Shown here one piece after another: positions 26,355 to 35,058 of a stretch of DNA of 64,000 nt. The position numbers were made by a program, and so were the translations under genes. The notes below the pieces were generated by a model. The model made no database searches and was not told where the DNA came from. It saw nothing but the letters and a program-made list of their open reading frames with translations. The stretch is taken from NCBI GenBank assembly GCA_964580725.1, contig CAZOLV010000009.1, positions 1 to 64,000 of the forward strand. Reading direction: 5' to 3'. The DNA comes from Amarolinea sp964580725 (GTDB lineage Bacteria; Chloroflexota; Anaerolineae; SSC4; Amarolineaceae). Positions within the stretch are counted from its first letter, which is position 1. The number at the start of each line of letters is the position of its first letter.

Positions 26355-27122
26355 ATGACAGGCGAAGAATCCAATACCAACGACATTGCCATGCCACAGG
26401 GGACGGAACAGGGGACGGAACAGGGGATGGAACAGGGGACGGAACAGGGGATGGAACAGGCGATGGAACAGGGGATGGAACAGGGAATGGAACAGGGGAT
26501 GGAACAGGGAATGGAACAGGGGATGGAACAGGCGATGGAACAGGGAATGGAACAGGGAATGGAACAGGGAATGGAACAGGCGACTGCAACCGCCGCACCC
26601 GCACCAGATGGTGGCGAGCCGGCGGCAGAGGCCGCGCCGGCGGCTGAATCTGCCCTGGCCGCCCTGCAAGCCGCGCTGGCAACGGCCCAGGCAGAAGCCG
26701 CCGATTACAAAGACCGCTGGCTGCGCGCAACCGCCGAAATGCAGACGATGCGCCGCCGCTTCGATCGTGAACGCGCCGATCTGATCGTCAGCGCCAACGA
26801 GCGGCTCCTGCTGCGCATCTTGCCTGTGCTGGACGACATCGAACTCGCATTTGCCAACATGCCCGCAGCCCTGACCGATCAGGAGCAGCTATGGGTCAAC
26901 GGCTTTGCGTTGATTCAGCGCAAATTGAGCAACACCCTGGCTAACGAGGGCCTGGCCGTCATCGAGACGGCGGGACAGACGTTCGATCCGGCGCTGCACG
27001 AAGCGATCACCCATGAGGCCAGCGCGGAGCATCGAACGAACGAAATCATCGGCGAAGCGCGCCGGGGTTACAAACTCGGCGAACGGGTCCTCAGGCCGGC
27101 CCTGGTGCGCGTCGCACAGTAA
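26355..27122 (+). CDS. grpE: Nucleotide exchange factor GrpE with an N-terminal tetrapeptide repeat
   Basis: This is the DnaK co-chaperone that releases ADP, 255 residues. The usual GrpE core spans about 95-250: a long coiled-coil (LAALQAALATAQAEAADYKDRWLR in outline), AEMQTMRRRFDRER, LPVLDDIELA and the beta domain with GQTFDPALHEAITHE and GYKLGERVLRPALVRV. The N-terminal tail is odd: residues about 15-75 are 15 copies of (G/A)(M/T)EQ, encoded by a 12-bp tandem repeat. The tail of GrpE is normally variable and disordered, so the core should still work. It sits between hrcA and dnaK. Confidence 0.95.
   Translation: MTGEESNTNDIAMPQGTEQGTEQGMEQGTEQGMEQAMEQGMEQGMEQGMEQGMEQGMEQAMEQGMEQGMEQGMEQATATAAPAPDGGEPAAEAAPAAESALAALQAALATAQAEAADYKDRWLRATAEMQTMRRRFDRERADLIVSANERLLLRILPVLDDIELAFANMPAALTDQEQLWVNGFALIQRKLSNTLANEGLAVIETAGQTFDPALHEAITHEASAEHRTNEIIGEARRGYKLGERVLRPALVRVAQ
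26397..26580 (+). repeat. 12-bp minisatellite inside grpE, about 15 copies
   Basis: Head-to-tail units of the type GGGATGGAACAG, with variants GGGACGGAACAG, GGAATGGAACAG and GCGATGGAACAG, keep the reading frame because the unit is 12 bp. The array codes for (G/A)(M/T)EQ repeats in the disordered tail of GrpE. Confidence 0.95.
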
Positions 27123-27225
27123 GACGATCGAACGAAGAAACAAGACAAACCTGAAAAAAGCGAAGGCGATCGTAGCTGATTACAGCCGATTGCATTCTGA
27201 TCGAAGTCAGAAGGAGAGAAAAACC

Positions 27226-29115
27226 ATGGGAAAGATCATCGGGATTGATCTGGGCACGACGAATTCGGTGCTGGCCGTGATGGAAGGCGGCGAACCTGTC
27301 GTCATTCCGAGCAGCGAGGGGGCGCGGCTGGTGCCGTCGGTCGTCGCCGTCAACCCCAAGACGAGCGAACGCCTCGTGGGCCAGGTCGCCCGTCGCCAGG
27401 CCATCACCAATCCGGACAACACCATCTTTTCGGTGAAACGCCTGATGGGGCGTCGCTTCAGCGACCCCCAGGTACAGCGGGCGCGCCAGGTGCTGCCGTA
27501 CAAAGTCGTCGAGAAGAACAACGGCGACGCCTGGGTTGTGATGTCTGGCAAGGAATACTCGCCGCCGGAAATCTCGGCCATGATCCTGCAGAAGCTCAAG
27601 GCCGACGCCGAGGCGTATCTGGGCGAGACGGTCACCGAGGCGGTCATCACGGTTCCCGCCTATTTCAACGACAGCCAGCGCCAGGCGACCAAAGACGCCG
27701 GCAAGATCGCCGGCCTGAACGTCCTGCGCATCATCAACGAGCCAACCGCCTCGTCGCTGGCCTATGGGCTGGACAAGAAGAAGGACGAGAAGATCGCCGT
27801 CTACGACCTGGGCGGCGGCACCTTCGATATTTCGATCCTCGACGTGGGCGACGGCGTTTTCGAGGTGCTCTCCACCAATGGCGACACCTTCCTGGGCGGC
27901 GACGATTTCGATCAGCGCGTCATGGACTGGATCGCCGACGAGTATCGCAAGGAACAGGGCATTGACCTGCGTCAAGATCGCATGGCCCTGCAGCGCCTCA
28001 AAGAGGCCGCCGAAAAAGCCAAGATCGAACTCAGCACCGTGATGCAGACAGAAATCAACCTGCCTTTCATCACCGCCGATGCCAGCGGGCCGAAGCATCT
28101 GAGCATGGTGCTCTCGCGCGCTAAACTGGAGCATCTGACCAGCGATCTGATCCAACGCAGCATCGAGCCTGTGCGCCGCGCCCTCGAAGACGCCAAACTG
28201 AGCGTCAAGAACATTGACGAGGTGGTGCTCGTTGGCGGTATGACCCGCATGCCCGCTGTGCAAGAGGCCGTGCGTCGCGTGTTCGGCAAAGAGCCGCATA
28301 AAGGCGTCAACCCGGACGAGGTCGTCGCCATCGGCGCCGCCATTCAGGCCGGCGTGCTCAAGGGTGAAGTCAAGGATGTGCTGCTGCTGGACGTGACGCC
28401 CCTCACCTTCGGCATCGAGACGTTGGGCGGTGTCATGACCCCGCTCATCGAGCGCAACACGACGATCCCGGCCAAGAAGAGCCAGGTCTTTTCCACCGCC
28501 TCTGACATGCAGACCAGCGTCGAGATCAAGATCTTCCAGGGCGAACGCCCCATGGCCGGCGACAACAAGATGCTCGGCAACTTCATCTTGGACGGCATCC
28601 CGCCCGCCCCGCGCGGCATGCCCCAGATCGAAGTGGCGTTCGACATAGACGCCGACGGTATCTTGCACGTCTCCGCCAAGGACAAGGCCAGCGGTCGTGA
28701 ACAGCAGATTCGCATCACCGCCTCCAGCGGGCTGAGCAAGGGCGAGATTGACCGCATGGTCAAGGACGCCGAGCAGTTCCGGGCCGAAGACCAGCGGCGC
28801 AAGGAAGAGGCGGAGACGCGCAATCAAGCCGACACCGCCATCTACCAGGTGGAGAAGTTCCTCAAGGACAACGGCGACAAGATGTCCGCCGACGACAAGT
28901 CGCAACTGGAAGGGAAGGTGGCCGCCGTGCGCTCCGCCCTGCAAGATCAAGACGTCAATCGTATGCGCAGCGCCGCCGACGAGTTGATGCAGGTCTGGCA
29001 GCAGGTCGGCGCACACATGCACCAGCCAGGCGCCGGCGGCCCTGGCGACGCCGGCGGTTCGACGGGCGCCCCCGGCGATGATGACTTCATCGAAGGCGAA
29101 TTCCGTCCCAACTGA
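27226..29115 (+). CDS. dnaK: Chaperone protein DnaK (Hsp70)
   Basis: This cytosolic Hsp70 has 629 residues. The ATPase domain starts GIDLGTTNSVLAVMEGGE and contains INEPTASSLAYGLD, YDLGGGTFDISILD and VLVGGMTRMPAVQEAV. The linker is DVLLLDVTPL, followed by the substrate-binding domain (GGVMTPLIERNTTIPAKKS) and the lid, ending in a Gly/Ala-rich tail and DDDFIEGEF. ATG 27226 has AAGGAG 9 nt upstream; the longer open frame upstream is not needed. It is the last gene of hrcA-grpE-dnaK. A dnaJ gene is not seen next to it. Confidence 0.98.
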   Translation: MGKIIGIDLGTTNSVLAVMEGGEPVVIPSSEGARLVPSVVAVNPKTSERLVGQVARRQAITNPDNTIFSVKRLMGRRFSDPQVQRARQVLPYKVVEKNNGDAWVVMSGKEYSPPEISAMILQKLKADAEAYLGETVTEAVITVPAYFNDSQRQATKDAGKIAGLNVLRIINEPTASSLAYGLDKKKDEKIAVYDLGGGTFDISILDVGDGVFEVLSTNGDTFLGGDDFDQRVMDWIADEYRKEQGIDLRQDRMALQRLKEAAEKAKIELSTVMQTEINLPFITADASGPKHLSMVLSRAKLEHLTSDLIQRSIEPVRRALEDAKLSVKNIDEVVLVGGMTRMPAVQEAVRRVFGKEPHKGVNPDEVVAIGAAIQAGVLKGEVKDVLLLDVTPLTFGIETLGGVMTPLIERNTTIPAKKSQVFSTASDMQTSVEIKIFQGERPMAGDNKMLGNFILDGIPPAPRGMPQIEVAFDIDADGILHVSAKDKASGREQQIRITASSGLSKGEIDRMVKDAEQFRAEDQRRKEEAETRNQADTAIYQVEKFLKDNGDKMSADDKSQLEGKVAAVRSALQDQDVNRMRSAADELMQVWQQVGAHMHQPGAGGPGDAGGSTGAPGDDDFIEGEFRPN

Positions 29116-29128
29116 GCCGCACTGTGAC

Positions 29129-29162
29129 ACACCGGGCGCTCGACGAGCGCCCGGTGTCCGTT
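29129..29162 (+). terminator. Rho-independent terminator after dnaK
   Basis: A near-perfect hairpin with 14-bp arms (29129-29142 against 29144-29157, GC-rich) begins 13 bp after the dnaK stop. It is followed by only a short T run. It separates the heat-shock operon from lipA. Confidence 0.8.
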
Positions 29163-29165
29163 TGG

Positions 29166-29194
29166 TTGACATTCCTGCTTCTGGCTTGTACAAT
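29166..29194 (+). promoter_or_regulatory. SigA-type promoter of lipA
   Basis: A consensus -35 TTGACA (29166-29171) and a -10 TACAAT (29189-29194) are 17 bp apart, right after the dnaK terminator. The predicted start point near 29201 rules out translation from the in-frame GTG 29124 or ATG 29193 and supports ATG 29253. Confidence 0.88.
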
Positions 29195-29252
29195 GTCGCC
29201 CCGACCGTGGGGTCGCGCGGTCGAACCCGATGTAGATGAAGCGTCGAAAGTC

Positions 29253-30218
29253 ATGACTGAAAGAAATTCCCTGCCCATCGAGTTGAACCCCGAACCGCCG
29301 CGCCACAACTGGCATCAAGAGCATTTGACGCCAGGGCGCCGTCCCGACTGGCTGCGCGTGCGCGCACCCGACAGCGCCGAATACTATCAGCTCAAAGGAC
29401 TCTTCCGCGGCAAAACCCTCCACACCGTCTGTGAAGAGGCCGGTTGCCCCAACATCGGCGAGTGCTGGCGCGCCGGTACAGCCACCTTCCTGCTGTTGGG
29501 CGACACCTGCACCCGTTCCTGCGGCTTTTGCAAGATCAAGACCGGCCGCCCCGGCGTGTTGGATCTGCAAGAACCGCAACGCGTCGCCGATTCGGTGCAG
29601 GCGATGGGGCTGCGTCACGCCGTCCTCACGTCGGTCAACCGCGACGAACTGCCCGACGGCGGCGCCGGCATCTTCGCCGAAACGATCCGCCTGATTCGCT
29701 CCCTCATGCCGCAGACCACCATCGAGGTCTTGATCCCCGATTTCATGGGCAACATGGCAGCACTGCAACTGGTCATGGATCAGCGTCCGGAGATCCTCAA
29801 TCACAACGTGGAAACGGCCCCGCGCCTCTACGGCCGCGTACGCCCCCAAGCCCGCTATCCGCGTTCGCTGGAGGTTCTCAAGGCGGCCAAGACGATGGAT
29901 CCAGGCGCGCTCACCAAGTCCGGCCTGATGGTTGGCCTGGGAGAACGCATAGAGGAGGTCATCCAGGTCATGGACGATCTGCGCGCCCATGACGTGGACA
30001 TCATCACCATTGGCCAGTATTTGCAGCCAAGCCGCTTCCATCTGCCCATCGAGCGGTACTACACGCCCGACGAATTCGCCGCCCTGCGCCAGGAAGCAGA
30101 ACAGCGCGGCTTTCGTTGGGTCGAATGTGGCCCGCTCGTGCGTTCGTCTTATCATGCGGAACGCGCCGCACAACACGCGACGCATCTTCAACCACGCGCC
30201 CTGACAGCAGCTCGCTAA
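29253..30218 (+). CDS. lipA: Lipoyl synthase
   Basis: This radical-SAM enzyme of 321 residues inserts two sulfurs into protein-bound octanoyl groups to make lipoate for 2-oxoacid dehydrogenases and the glycine cleavage system. The auxiliary cluster cysteines are CEEAGCPNIGEC and the radical-SAM cluster is CTRSCGFC (CxxxCxxC). Other signatures are LTSVNRDELPDGGA, NHNVETAPRLY and the C-terminal GPLVRSSYHAE with the RSSY motif. ATG 29253 is chosen because the promoter lies just upstream. It sits 23 bp before the peptidase gene and may be co-transcribed with it. Confidence 0.96.
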   Translation: MTERNSLPIELNPEPPRHNWHQEHLTPGRRPDWLRVRAPDSAEYYQLKGLFRGKTLHTVCEEAGCPNIGECWRAGTATFLLLGDTCTRSCGFCKIKTGRPGVLDLQEPQRVADSVQAMGLRHAVLTSVNRDELPDGGAGIFAETIRLIRSLMPQTTIEVLIPDFMGNMAALQLVMDQRPEILNHNVETAPRLYGRVRPQARYPRSLEVLKAAKTMDPGALTKSGLMVGLGERIEEVIQVMDDLRAHDVDIITIGQYLQPSRFHLPIERYYTPDEFAALRQEAEQRGFRWVECGPLVRSSYHAERAAQHATHLQPRALTAAR

Positions 30219-30241
30219 ACCCGAACGAAGGATAGAGACCC

Positions 30242-31936
30242 ATGGCATTTCCACAGATCGAGATTCTGGACTGGGAGACCATCCAACCGCACATCGAGCG
30301 CCTGCAGGCGGTCGAACTGAATCAAGACAACGTCACAGCCTGGCTGCAGGACTGGAGTGACCTCAGCGCCGCAGCGCATGAGGGGAGCGCGGCGATCTAT
30401 CGAGCCGTGTCCGAAAACACGGCCGACGCCGAAGCCGAAGCACGCTTCAACCGGCTGGTTGGAGACATTCAGCCCAAATTCTCCGCCGCCAACCAGACCC
30501 TCAAGCAGCAGTTCCTGGCCTTCGACGGCTATACCCCCACCGCCGACAGCGAGGCGATGCTCAAGCGTCTGCAAACCGAAGCCAGCATCTTCCGCACCGA
30601 AAACATCCCCCTGGAAACCGAACTGGCCCTCTTGGGCAACGAGTACGACAAGCTCGTCGGCGCGATGACGGTCGAATGGGACGGCGCCGCCCGCACCCTG
30701 CCGCAAATGATGCTCCTCTATCAGTCGCCCGATCGCGCCGTGCGTGAACAGGCGTGGCGGGGCGTCATGCAGCGCTTCCTGGACGACCGCGCCCGGCTCA
30801 ACGAGCTTTATCTGGCCATGCTCCCCAAGCGCCAGCAGATCGCGCGCAACGCCGATTTCGTCACCTTCCGTGATTACATCTGGCAGGCCAACGATCGCTT
30901 CGACTATTCGCCGCAGGACTGCTTCACGTTTCACGCCGCCATCGAACAGGCCGTCGTGCCGCTGGCAGAGGCCATCTACCGCAAGCAGGCGTCCGAACTC
31001 GGTCTGAAATCACTGCGCCCCTGGGACAAAGAAGTCGAGACGGCGGGAGAACCGCTGCACCCCTTCAGCGATGTGGCCGAACTCGAAGCTGGCGTGCAGC
31101 GCATGTTCGATCAGGTTGACCCGGCGCTGGGTGGGCACTTCGCCTCGCTGCGGCAAGGCTTTCTCGACCTGCCCTCGCGCCCCAACAAGGCGCCCGGCGG
31201 CTACTGTTCCAGCTTCCCCGTCAGCCAGCGCGCCTACATCTTCATGAATGCCGTTGGCGTGCACGAGGACGTGCAAACCCTGCTGCACGAAGGCGGCCAT
31301 GCCTTCCACTTTCTGGAATCGTCGCGCCAGCCGCTCTACTGGAATCTCAACGGCCCCATGGAGTTCTGCGAAGTCGCCTCGATGGGCATGGAACTGCTGG
31401 CCGCCCCCTATTTGGCGCAGAGCCGCGGCGGCTTCTATTCGGAGGCCGACGCCCGCCGCGCCTATGCCCAGAAACTGCGCAGCATCGTCACCTTCCTGCC
31501 CTACATGGCCGTCGTTGACAGCTTCCAGCACTGGGTCTATGTGGATGCGCCGGCAAATGTCACCGCCGCCGATCTGGATCAGGTCTGGAGCGGGCTGTGG
31601 AACCGCTTCATGCGCGGCATTGACTACAGCGGGCTGCAGGCCATCCAAGAAACGGGCTGGCACCGCAAGGGGCACATCTTCACGGCGCCGTTCTACTATG
31701 TCGAGTACGGGCTGGCCGAAGTTGGGGCCATGCAGGTCTGGCGCAACGCGTTGCGCGATCAGGCCGCCGCCGTCGCCGACTATCGAGCCGCGCTGGCGCT
31801 CGGCTACACTCGTTCACTGTCGGCGCTCTTCCAGGCCGCCAACATCCGCTTTGCCTTCGATCAGCGCACCCTGGGCGAACTGATGGACCTGGTCTGGCGC
31901 AAGCTGGAAGAACTGGAAAACGTATCATCCCAATAA
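30242..31936 (+). CDS. M3-family oligoendopeptidase (PepF-like)
   Basis: This is a cytosolic zinc peptidase of 564 residues. The catalytic motif HEGGH lies at residues 349-353 within LLHEGGHAFHF, with the downstream Glu region MEFCEVASMGMELL completing the zinc site. The long helical N-terminal half (FNRLVGDIQPKFS, YQSPDRAVREQAW) is typical of PepF/M3B oligopeptidases that trim short peptides. No signal peptide is present. ATG 30242 follows lipA by 23 bp with AAGG upstream. The last few codons and the following bases match a short element found again near 56.25 kb, so the C terminus may be derived from a repeat. Confidence 0.92.
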   Translation: MAFPQIEILDWETIQPHIERLQAVELNQDNVTAWLQDWSDLSAAAHEGSAAIYRAVSENTADAEAEARFNRLVGDIQPKFSAANQTLKQQFLAFDGYTPTADSEAMLKRLQTEASIFRTENIPLETELALLGNEYDKLVGAMTVEWDGAARTLPQMMLLYQSPDRAVREQAWRGVMQRFLDDRARLNELYLAMLPKRQQIARNADFVTFRDYIWQANDRFDYSPQDCFTFHAAIEQAVVPLAEAIYRKQASELGLKSLRPWDKEVETAGEPLHPFSDVAELEAGVQRMFDQVDPALGGHFASLRQGFLDLPSRPNKAPGGYCSSFPVSQRAYIFMNAVGVHEDVQTLLHEGGHAFHFLESSRQPLYWNLNGPMEFCEVASMGMELLAAPYLAQSRGGFYSEADARRAYAQKLRSIVTFLPYMAVVDSFQHWVYVDAPANVTAADLDQVWSGLWNRFMRGIDYSGLQAIQETGWHRKGHIFTAPFYYVEYGLAEVGAMQVWRNALRDQAAAVADYRAALALGYTRSLSALFQAANIRFAFDQRTLGELMDLVWRKLEELENVSSQ

Positions 31937-32024
31937 GTAGGGAAACCTGACAGGTCTTGGCGGCCAAAACCCCGTGCGGCCGCCGGGCGTGCATCCACAT
32001 TGTGACCAAGAAAGAAGGCGACGA

Positions 32025-32945
32025 GTGACGCCAGCGCGCCGCAAAACTGGAACAACCACGAGCAGCTTCGGCTCAGCGGGTCGCGCCAACCATGACGCGG
32101 CGTCCTTCTACGCCAGTCGTCTCTATCAGGAACTGGCGCTGGCCGAGAGCGAGGCGCCGACGGTTGTCAACGACCTGCCGCCCGACGCGCTCGACGCCAT
32201 CTTCTGCAAGAGCAGCGAAGCGATGAGCGATCTGCCCGACGCCAGCGTGCATCTGATGGTCACATCGCCGCCCTATAATGTCGGCAAACAGTACGACGAA
32301 GACCTCTCGCTGTCCGAATACCTGGAATTCCTGACGCGCGTCTGGCGCGAGGTCAGGCGCGTGTTGGTTCCTGGTGGCCGTGCCTGCATCAACGTGGCCA
32401 ATCTGGGGCGCAAACCATACATTCCGCTGCACGCCTTCGTTCTCGAATCCATGCTGGAACTTGGCTTTCTGATGCGCGGCGAGATCATCTGGAACAAGTC
32501 GGCCGGCGGCGCCCCCTCCACCGCCTGGGGCAGTTGGATGTCTGCCGCCAATCCCACCCTGCGCGATGCGCACGAGTACATCCTCGTCTTCTCCAAAGAC
32601 ACCTTTGCGCGACGTGCGCCGACGGGACGCAATACGATCACGCGCGACGAGTTTCTGGAGTTTACCAAGAGCATCTGGACGTTTGGCGCCGAACTGGCCA
32701 GCAAGGTCGGCCACCCCGCCCCCTTCCCGCTCGAACTGCCGCGACGCCTGATCCAGCTCTACACCTTCACCGGCGAGATCGTCCTCGACCCCTTCATGGG
32801 CAGCGGACAGACCGCCATTGCCGCCCGCCAGGCCGGTCGGCATTTCGTAGGCTACGACGCCAGCGCCGAGTATGTGGAACTGGCCAGGCGGCGGCTGGCC
32901 GCCATCCCGCCCCCGCCGGCCAGTCCAGGAGAGGAGAAACCATGA
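32025..32945 (+). CDS. Solitary site-specific DNA methyltransferase (beta class, N4/N6)
   Basis: This is an apparently intact methyltransferase of 306 residues. Motif order is IV, recognition region, I, which defines the beta class: catalytic TSPPYNVGKQY, then VLVPGGRACINVAN, a target-recognition segment (about 150-235), and AdoMet motif I VLDPFMGSGQTAIAARQAGRHFVGYD. SPPY fits either N4-cytosine or N6-adenine modification. A GTG start at 32025 is preferred (AAGAAGG upstream). No restriction endonuclease lies beside it, so it is likely an orphan regulatory or protective methylase. It overlaps the following HAD gene as ATGA. Confidence 0.88.
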   Translation: MTPARRKTGTTTSSFGSAGRANHDAASFYASRLYQELALAESEAPTVVNDLPPDALDAIFCKSSEAMSDLPDASVHLMVTSPPYNVGKQYDEDLSLSEYLEFLTRVWREVRRVLVPGGRACINVANLGRKPYIPLHAFVLESMLELGFLMRGEIIWNKSAGGAPSTAWGSWMSAANPTLRDAHEYILVFSKDTFARRAPTGRNTITRDEFLEFTKSIWTFGAELASKVGHPAPFPLELPRRLIQLYTFTGEIVLDPFMGSGQTAIAARQAGRHFVGYDASAEYVELARRRLAAIPPPPASPGEEKP

Positions 32946-33550
32946 CCTACCAGGCTGTCATTTTCGATTTTGGCGGCGTACTCGTGCGCAGTCTCGATCA
33001 GAATGGGCGCCGGCTTTGGGAAGAACGCCTGGGCCTGCCGCCAGGCAGAGCGGCGCAAGTGGTGTTTGGTTCTGATGTCGCCCGCCAGGCGACATGCGGC
33101 CTGGCGCCGACCGAGGCCATCTGGCAGCACGTGGCCGCACAGTTCGGCCTGAACCCCGTCGAACTGGCACAGTTTCGCACCGATTTCTGGGCGAGCGACC
33201 GCCTCGACGCGACCTTGGTGACATTCCTACGTGCGCTGCGTCCAGAGTTCAAGACGGCGATCCTGAGCAACGCCTGGCTCAACGGGCGTCGCGTCATCGG
33301 GCACGGTTATGGGCTGGCGCAGGTGGTGGATGAGATCATCATTTCGGCCGAAGAAGGGGTGGCCAAGCCGGCGGCAGAGGCCTATGAACGGGCGCTGCGG
33401 CGTCTCGACGTGCCCGCCGCGGCCGCCATCATGGTGGACGATTTCCCCGAAAACATCGCCGGCGCCGCCGCCGCCGGGTTGACCGGTGTCCACTTTCGCA
33501 ACTCAACCCAAACCATCGCCGACCTGGAGCGGCTGCTCGGTCGTCGCTGA
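32942..33550 (+). CDS. HAD-superfamily hydrolase
   Basis: This is a small cytosolic hydrolase of 202 residues. Motif I is VIFDFGGVL with the nucleophile Asp (the second Asp of the usual DxD is Gly, as in many epoxide-hydrolase-like HADs), motif II is ILSNAW, the motif III Lys is in GVAKPAAEAYERAL and motif IV is MVDDFPENIAGAAAAG. A four-helix cap lies between motifs I and II. The substrate is unknown. Its ATG overlaps the methyltransferase stop (ATGA), and GGAG is upstream, so the two are co-translated; a functional link is not clear. Confidence 0.85.
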   Translation: MTYQAVIFDFGGVLVRSLDQNGRRLWEERLGLPPGRAAQVVFGSDVARQATCGLAPTEAIWQHVAAQFGLNPVELAQFRTDFWASDRLDATLVTFLRALRPEFKTAILSNAWLNGRRVIGHGYGLAQVVDEIIISAEEGVAKPAAEAYERALRRLDVPAAAAIMVDDFPENIAGAAAAGLTGVHFRNSTQTIADLERLLGRR

Positions 33551-33590
33551 GGGGCGCTGAAGACAGTCCGTTGGCAGGGAAAATCAGTCG

Positions 33591-34886
33591 TTGTCAGAGG
33601 CCGATCCAAGAACTTCGTTGAACGTTTGCATGTTGAGCGTACATACCTGCCCCCTGGCCGCATTGGGCGGCAAGGAAACGGGCGGTATGAACGTCTATGT
33701 GCGCGATCTGAGCAGCGAACTGGCGCAACGCGGCGTCACCGTGGACGTCTTCACCCGTTCGCAAGACCCCTGCGTGCCGCGCATCGTGCACGATTTGGGG
33801 CCAGGGGCGCAGGTTGTGCATGTTCCGGCTGGCCCGGAGGCGCCCGTCAGCAAAGAGGAGATTTTCGACAACCTGGGCGAGTTCGTTGCCAACGTGCGTC
33901 GCTTCGCCGAGTCACAAGGGCGGCGCTATGATGTCATTCACGGTCACTACTGGCTTTCGGGGTTGGCGGGCCTGCAGTTGCAGCGCGCCTGGGGCCGCAT
34001 CCCGCTCGTGCAGATGTTTCACACCCTGGGACACATGAAGAATCAGGTCGCGCGCGCCAGTCACGAATTTGCTTCGGAGTTGCGCATCCACAGCGAGTGG
34101 CGCTTGATGCAGCAGGCCGATCGCATCGTCGCCGGTAGCCCGCTCGATCAGGCGCAGATGGCGTATCTTTACGGCGCCGACCTGCACAAGATCAGCGTCA
34201 TTCCGCCGGGGGTGGACACGAAACGCTTCTTTCCGCGCTCCAAGTCGGAGGCGCGCCAGCGCCTGGGCCTCGATTTGGAGCGACGCTTGATCCTCTTCGT
34301 CGGGCGCATCGAGCCGCTGAAGGGCATTGACACCCTGTTGCAGGCCATTGCACTGCTGGAACGTGACCCCAACAGCGATCTGGGCTGCAACTGCCTGTCG
34401 GTGGCTATCATCGGCGGTGACGCCAGTGTACCGCTGGAACAGATGACCGCCGAAATGCAGCGCCTGCACCTGATGCGCAGCGCCCTGGACATCGAAGACC
34501 TGGTGGCCTTTCTGGGCAAGCGCGGCCAGGACACCCTGCCCGACTACTACGCCGCCGCCGATCTGCTGGTGATGCCGTCGCACTACGAATCGTTTGGCAT
34601 GGTCGCCCTGGAGGCCATGGCCTGCGGCACGCCCGTGATCGCCAGCCGCGTGGGCGGTCTAACCTACACAGTGCGCGACAACGAGACTGGGCTACTCGTG
34701 CCGGAGCGTGACCCGCAAGCGTTGGCCCAGGCAATTCATCGCATCCTCAAACACGACGATTTGCGTTGGCAACTGGAGGCCAGCGCTGTGCGCGTGGCGC
34801 AGGAGTTTAGCTGGCCCATCATCGCCGACCGTATCCTGACCCTGTTCGCCGAGGTGCAGCAACAGGCGCGACGGCGCGGGCGCTGA
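33591..34886 (+). CDS. GT4-family glycosyltransferase (MshA/sucrose-phosphate-synthase-like)
   Basis: This is a retaining glycosyltransferase of about 431 residues with a GT-B fold. The N-terminal half has LGGKETGGMNVYVRDLSSELA and DVIHGHYWLSG. The C-terminal nucleotide-sugar half has VIPPGVDTKRFFP, ILFVGRIEPLKGIDTLL, LVMPSHYESFGMVALEAMACGTPVIAS and the GGLxYTVRDNETGLLV region. The E-x7-E motif is typical of GT4. Relatives make mycothiol precursor or sucrose phosphate; the acceptor here is unknown. The start is uncertain: no ATG lies ahead of the conserved region, and TTG 33591 or TTG 33618 are the best candidates. A strong terminator follows. Confidence 0.88.
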   Translation: MSEADPRTSLNVCMLSVHTCPLAALGGKETGGMNVYVRDLSSELAQRGVTVDVFTRSQDPCVPRIVHDLGPGAQVVHVPAGPEAPVSKEEIFDNLGEFVANVRRFAESQGRRYDVIHGHYWLSGLAGLQLQRAWGRIPLVQMFHTLGHMKNQVARASHEFASELRIHSEWRLMQQADRIVAGSPLDQAQMAYLYGADLHKISVIPPGVDTKRFFPRSKSEARQRLGLDLERRLILFVGRIEPLKGIDTLLQAIALLERDPNSDLGCNCLSVAIIGGDASVPLEQMTAEMQRLHLMRSALDIEDLVAFLGKRGQDTLPDYYAAADLLVMPSHYESFGMVALEAMACGTPVIASRVGGLTYTVRDNETGLLVPERDPQALAQAIHRILKHDDLRWQLEASAVRVAQEFSWPIIADRILTLFAEVQQQARRRGR

Positions 34887-34919
34887 ACGGCGACAAAGGC
34901 CCCGACCGCCAGAAAACCA

Positions 34920-34959
34920 AGAGCCAGACCTCGAACATGAGGTCTGGCTCTCGCTTCTT
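34920..34959. terminator. Bidirectional intrinsic terminator
   Basis: A perfect 13-bp stem (34920-34932 against 34939-34951) with a 6-nt loop follows the glycosyltransferase. It is followed by CGCTTCTT on the plus strand and preceded by a run of A on that strand, so it may serve the convergent surface-protein gene too. Confidence 0.8.
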
Positions 34960-35058
34960 CGGAGACCTGGCGTTCTGACCAACTCACCGCCCGGCGCTGG
35001 TTTGCCTCGCCGATCGGCGCGTCTGCTGAACGCTCAGGTCAGGCCTTGTCGCGGCACG

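Noticed and set aside
26154..26730. Minus-strand frames rich in SLFHSLFH and PVPFPVPS across the grpE repeat
   Set aside because: These are the reverse readings of the 12-bp minisatellite; the coding frame is GrpE.
27091..29193. A 700-codon open frame antisense to dnaK
   Set aside because: Long antisense frames opposite dnaK are a well-known codon-usage artefact; no start signal or domain supports it.
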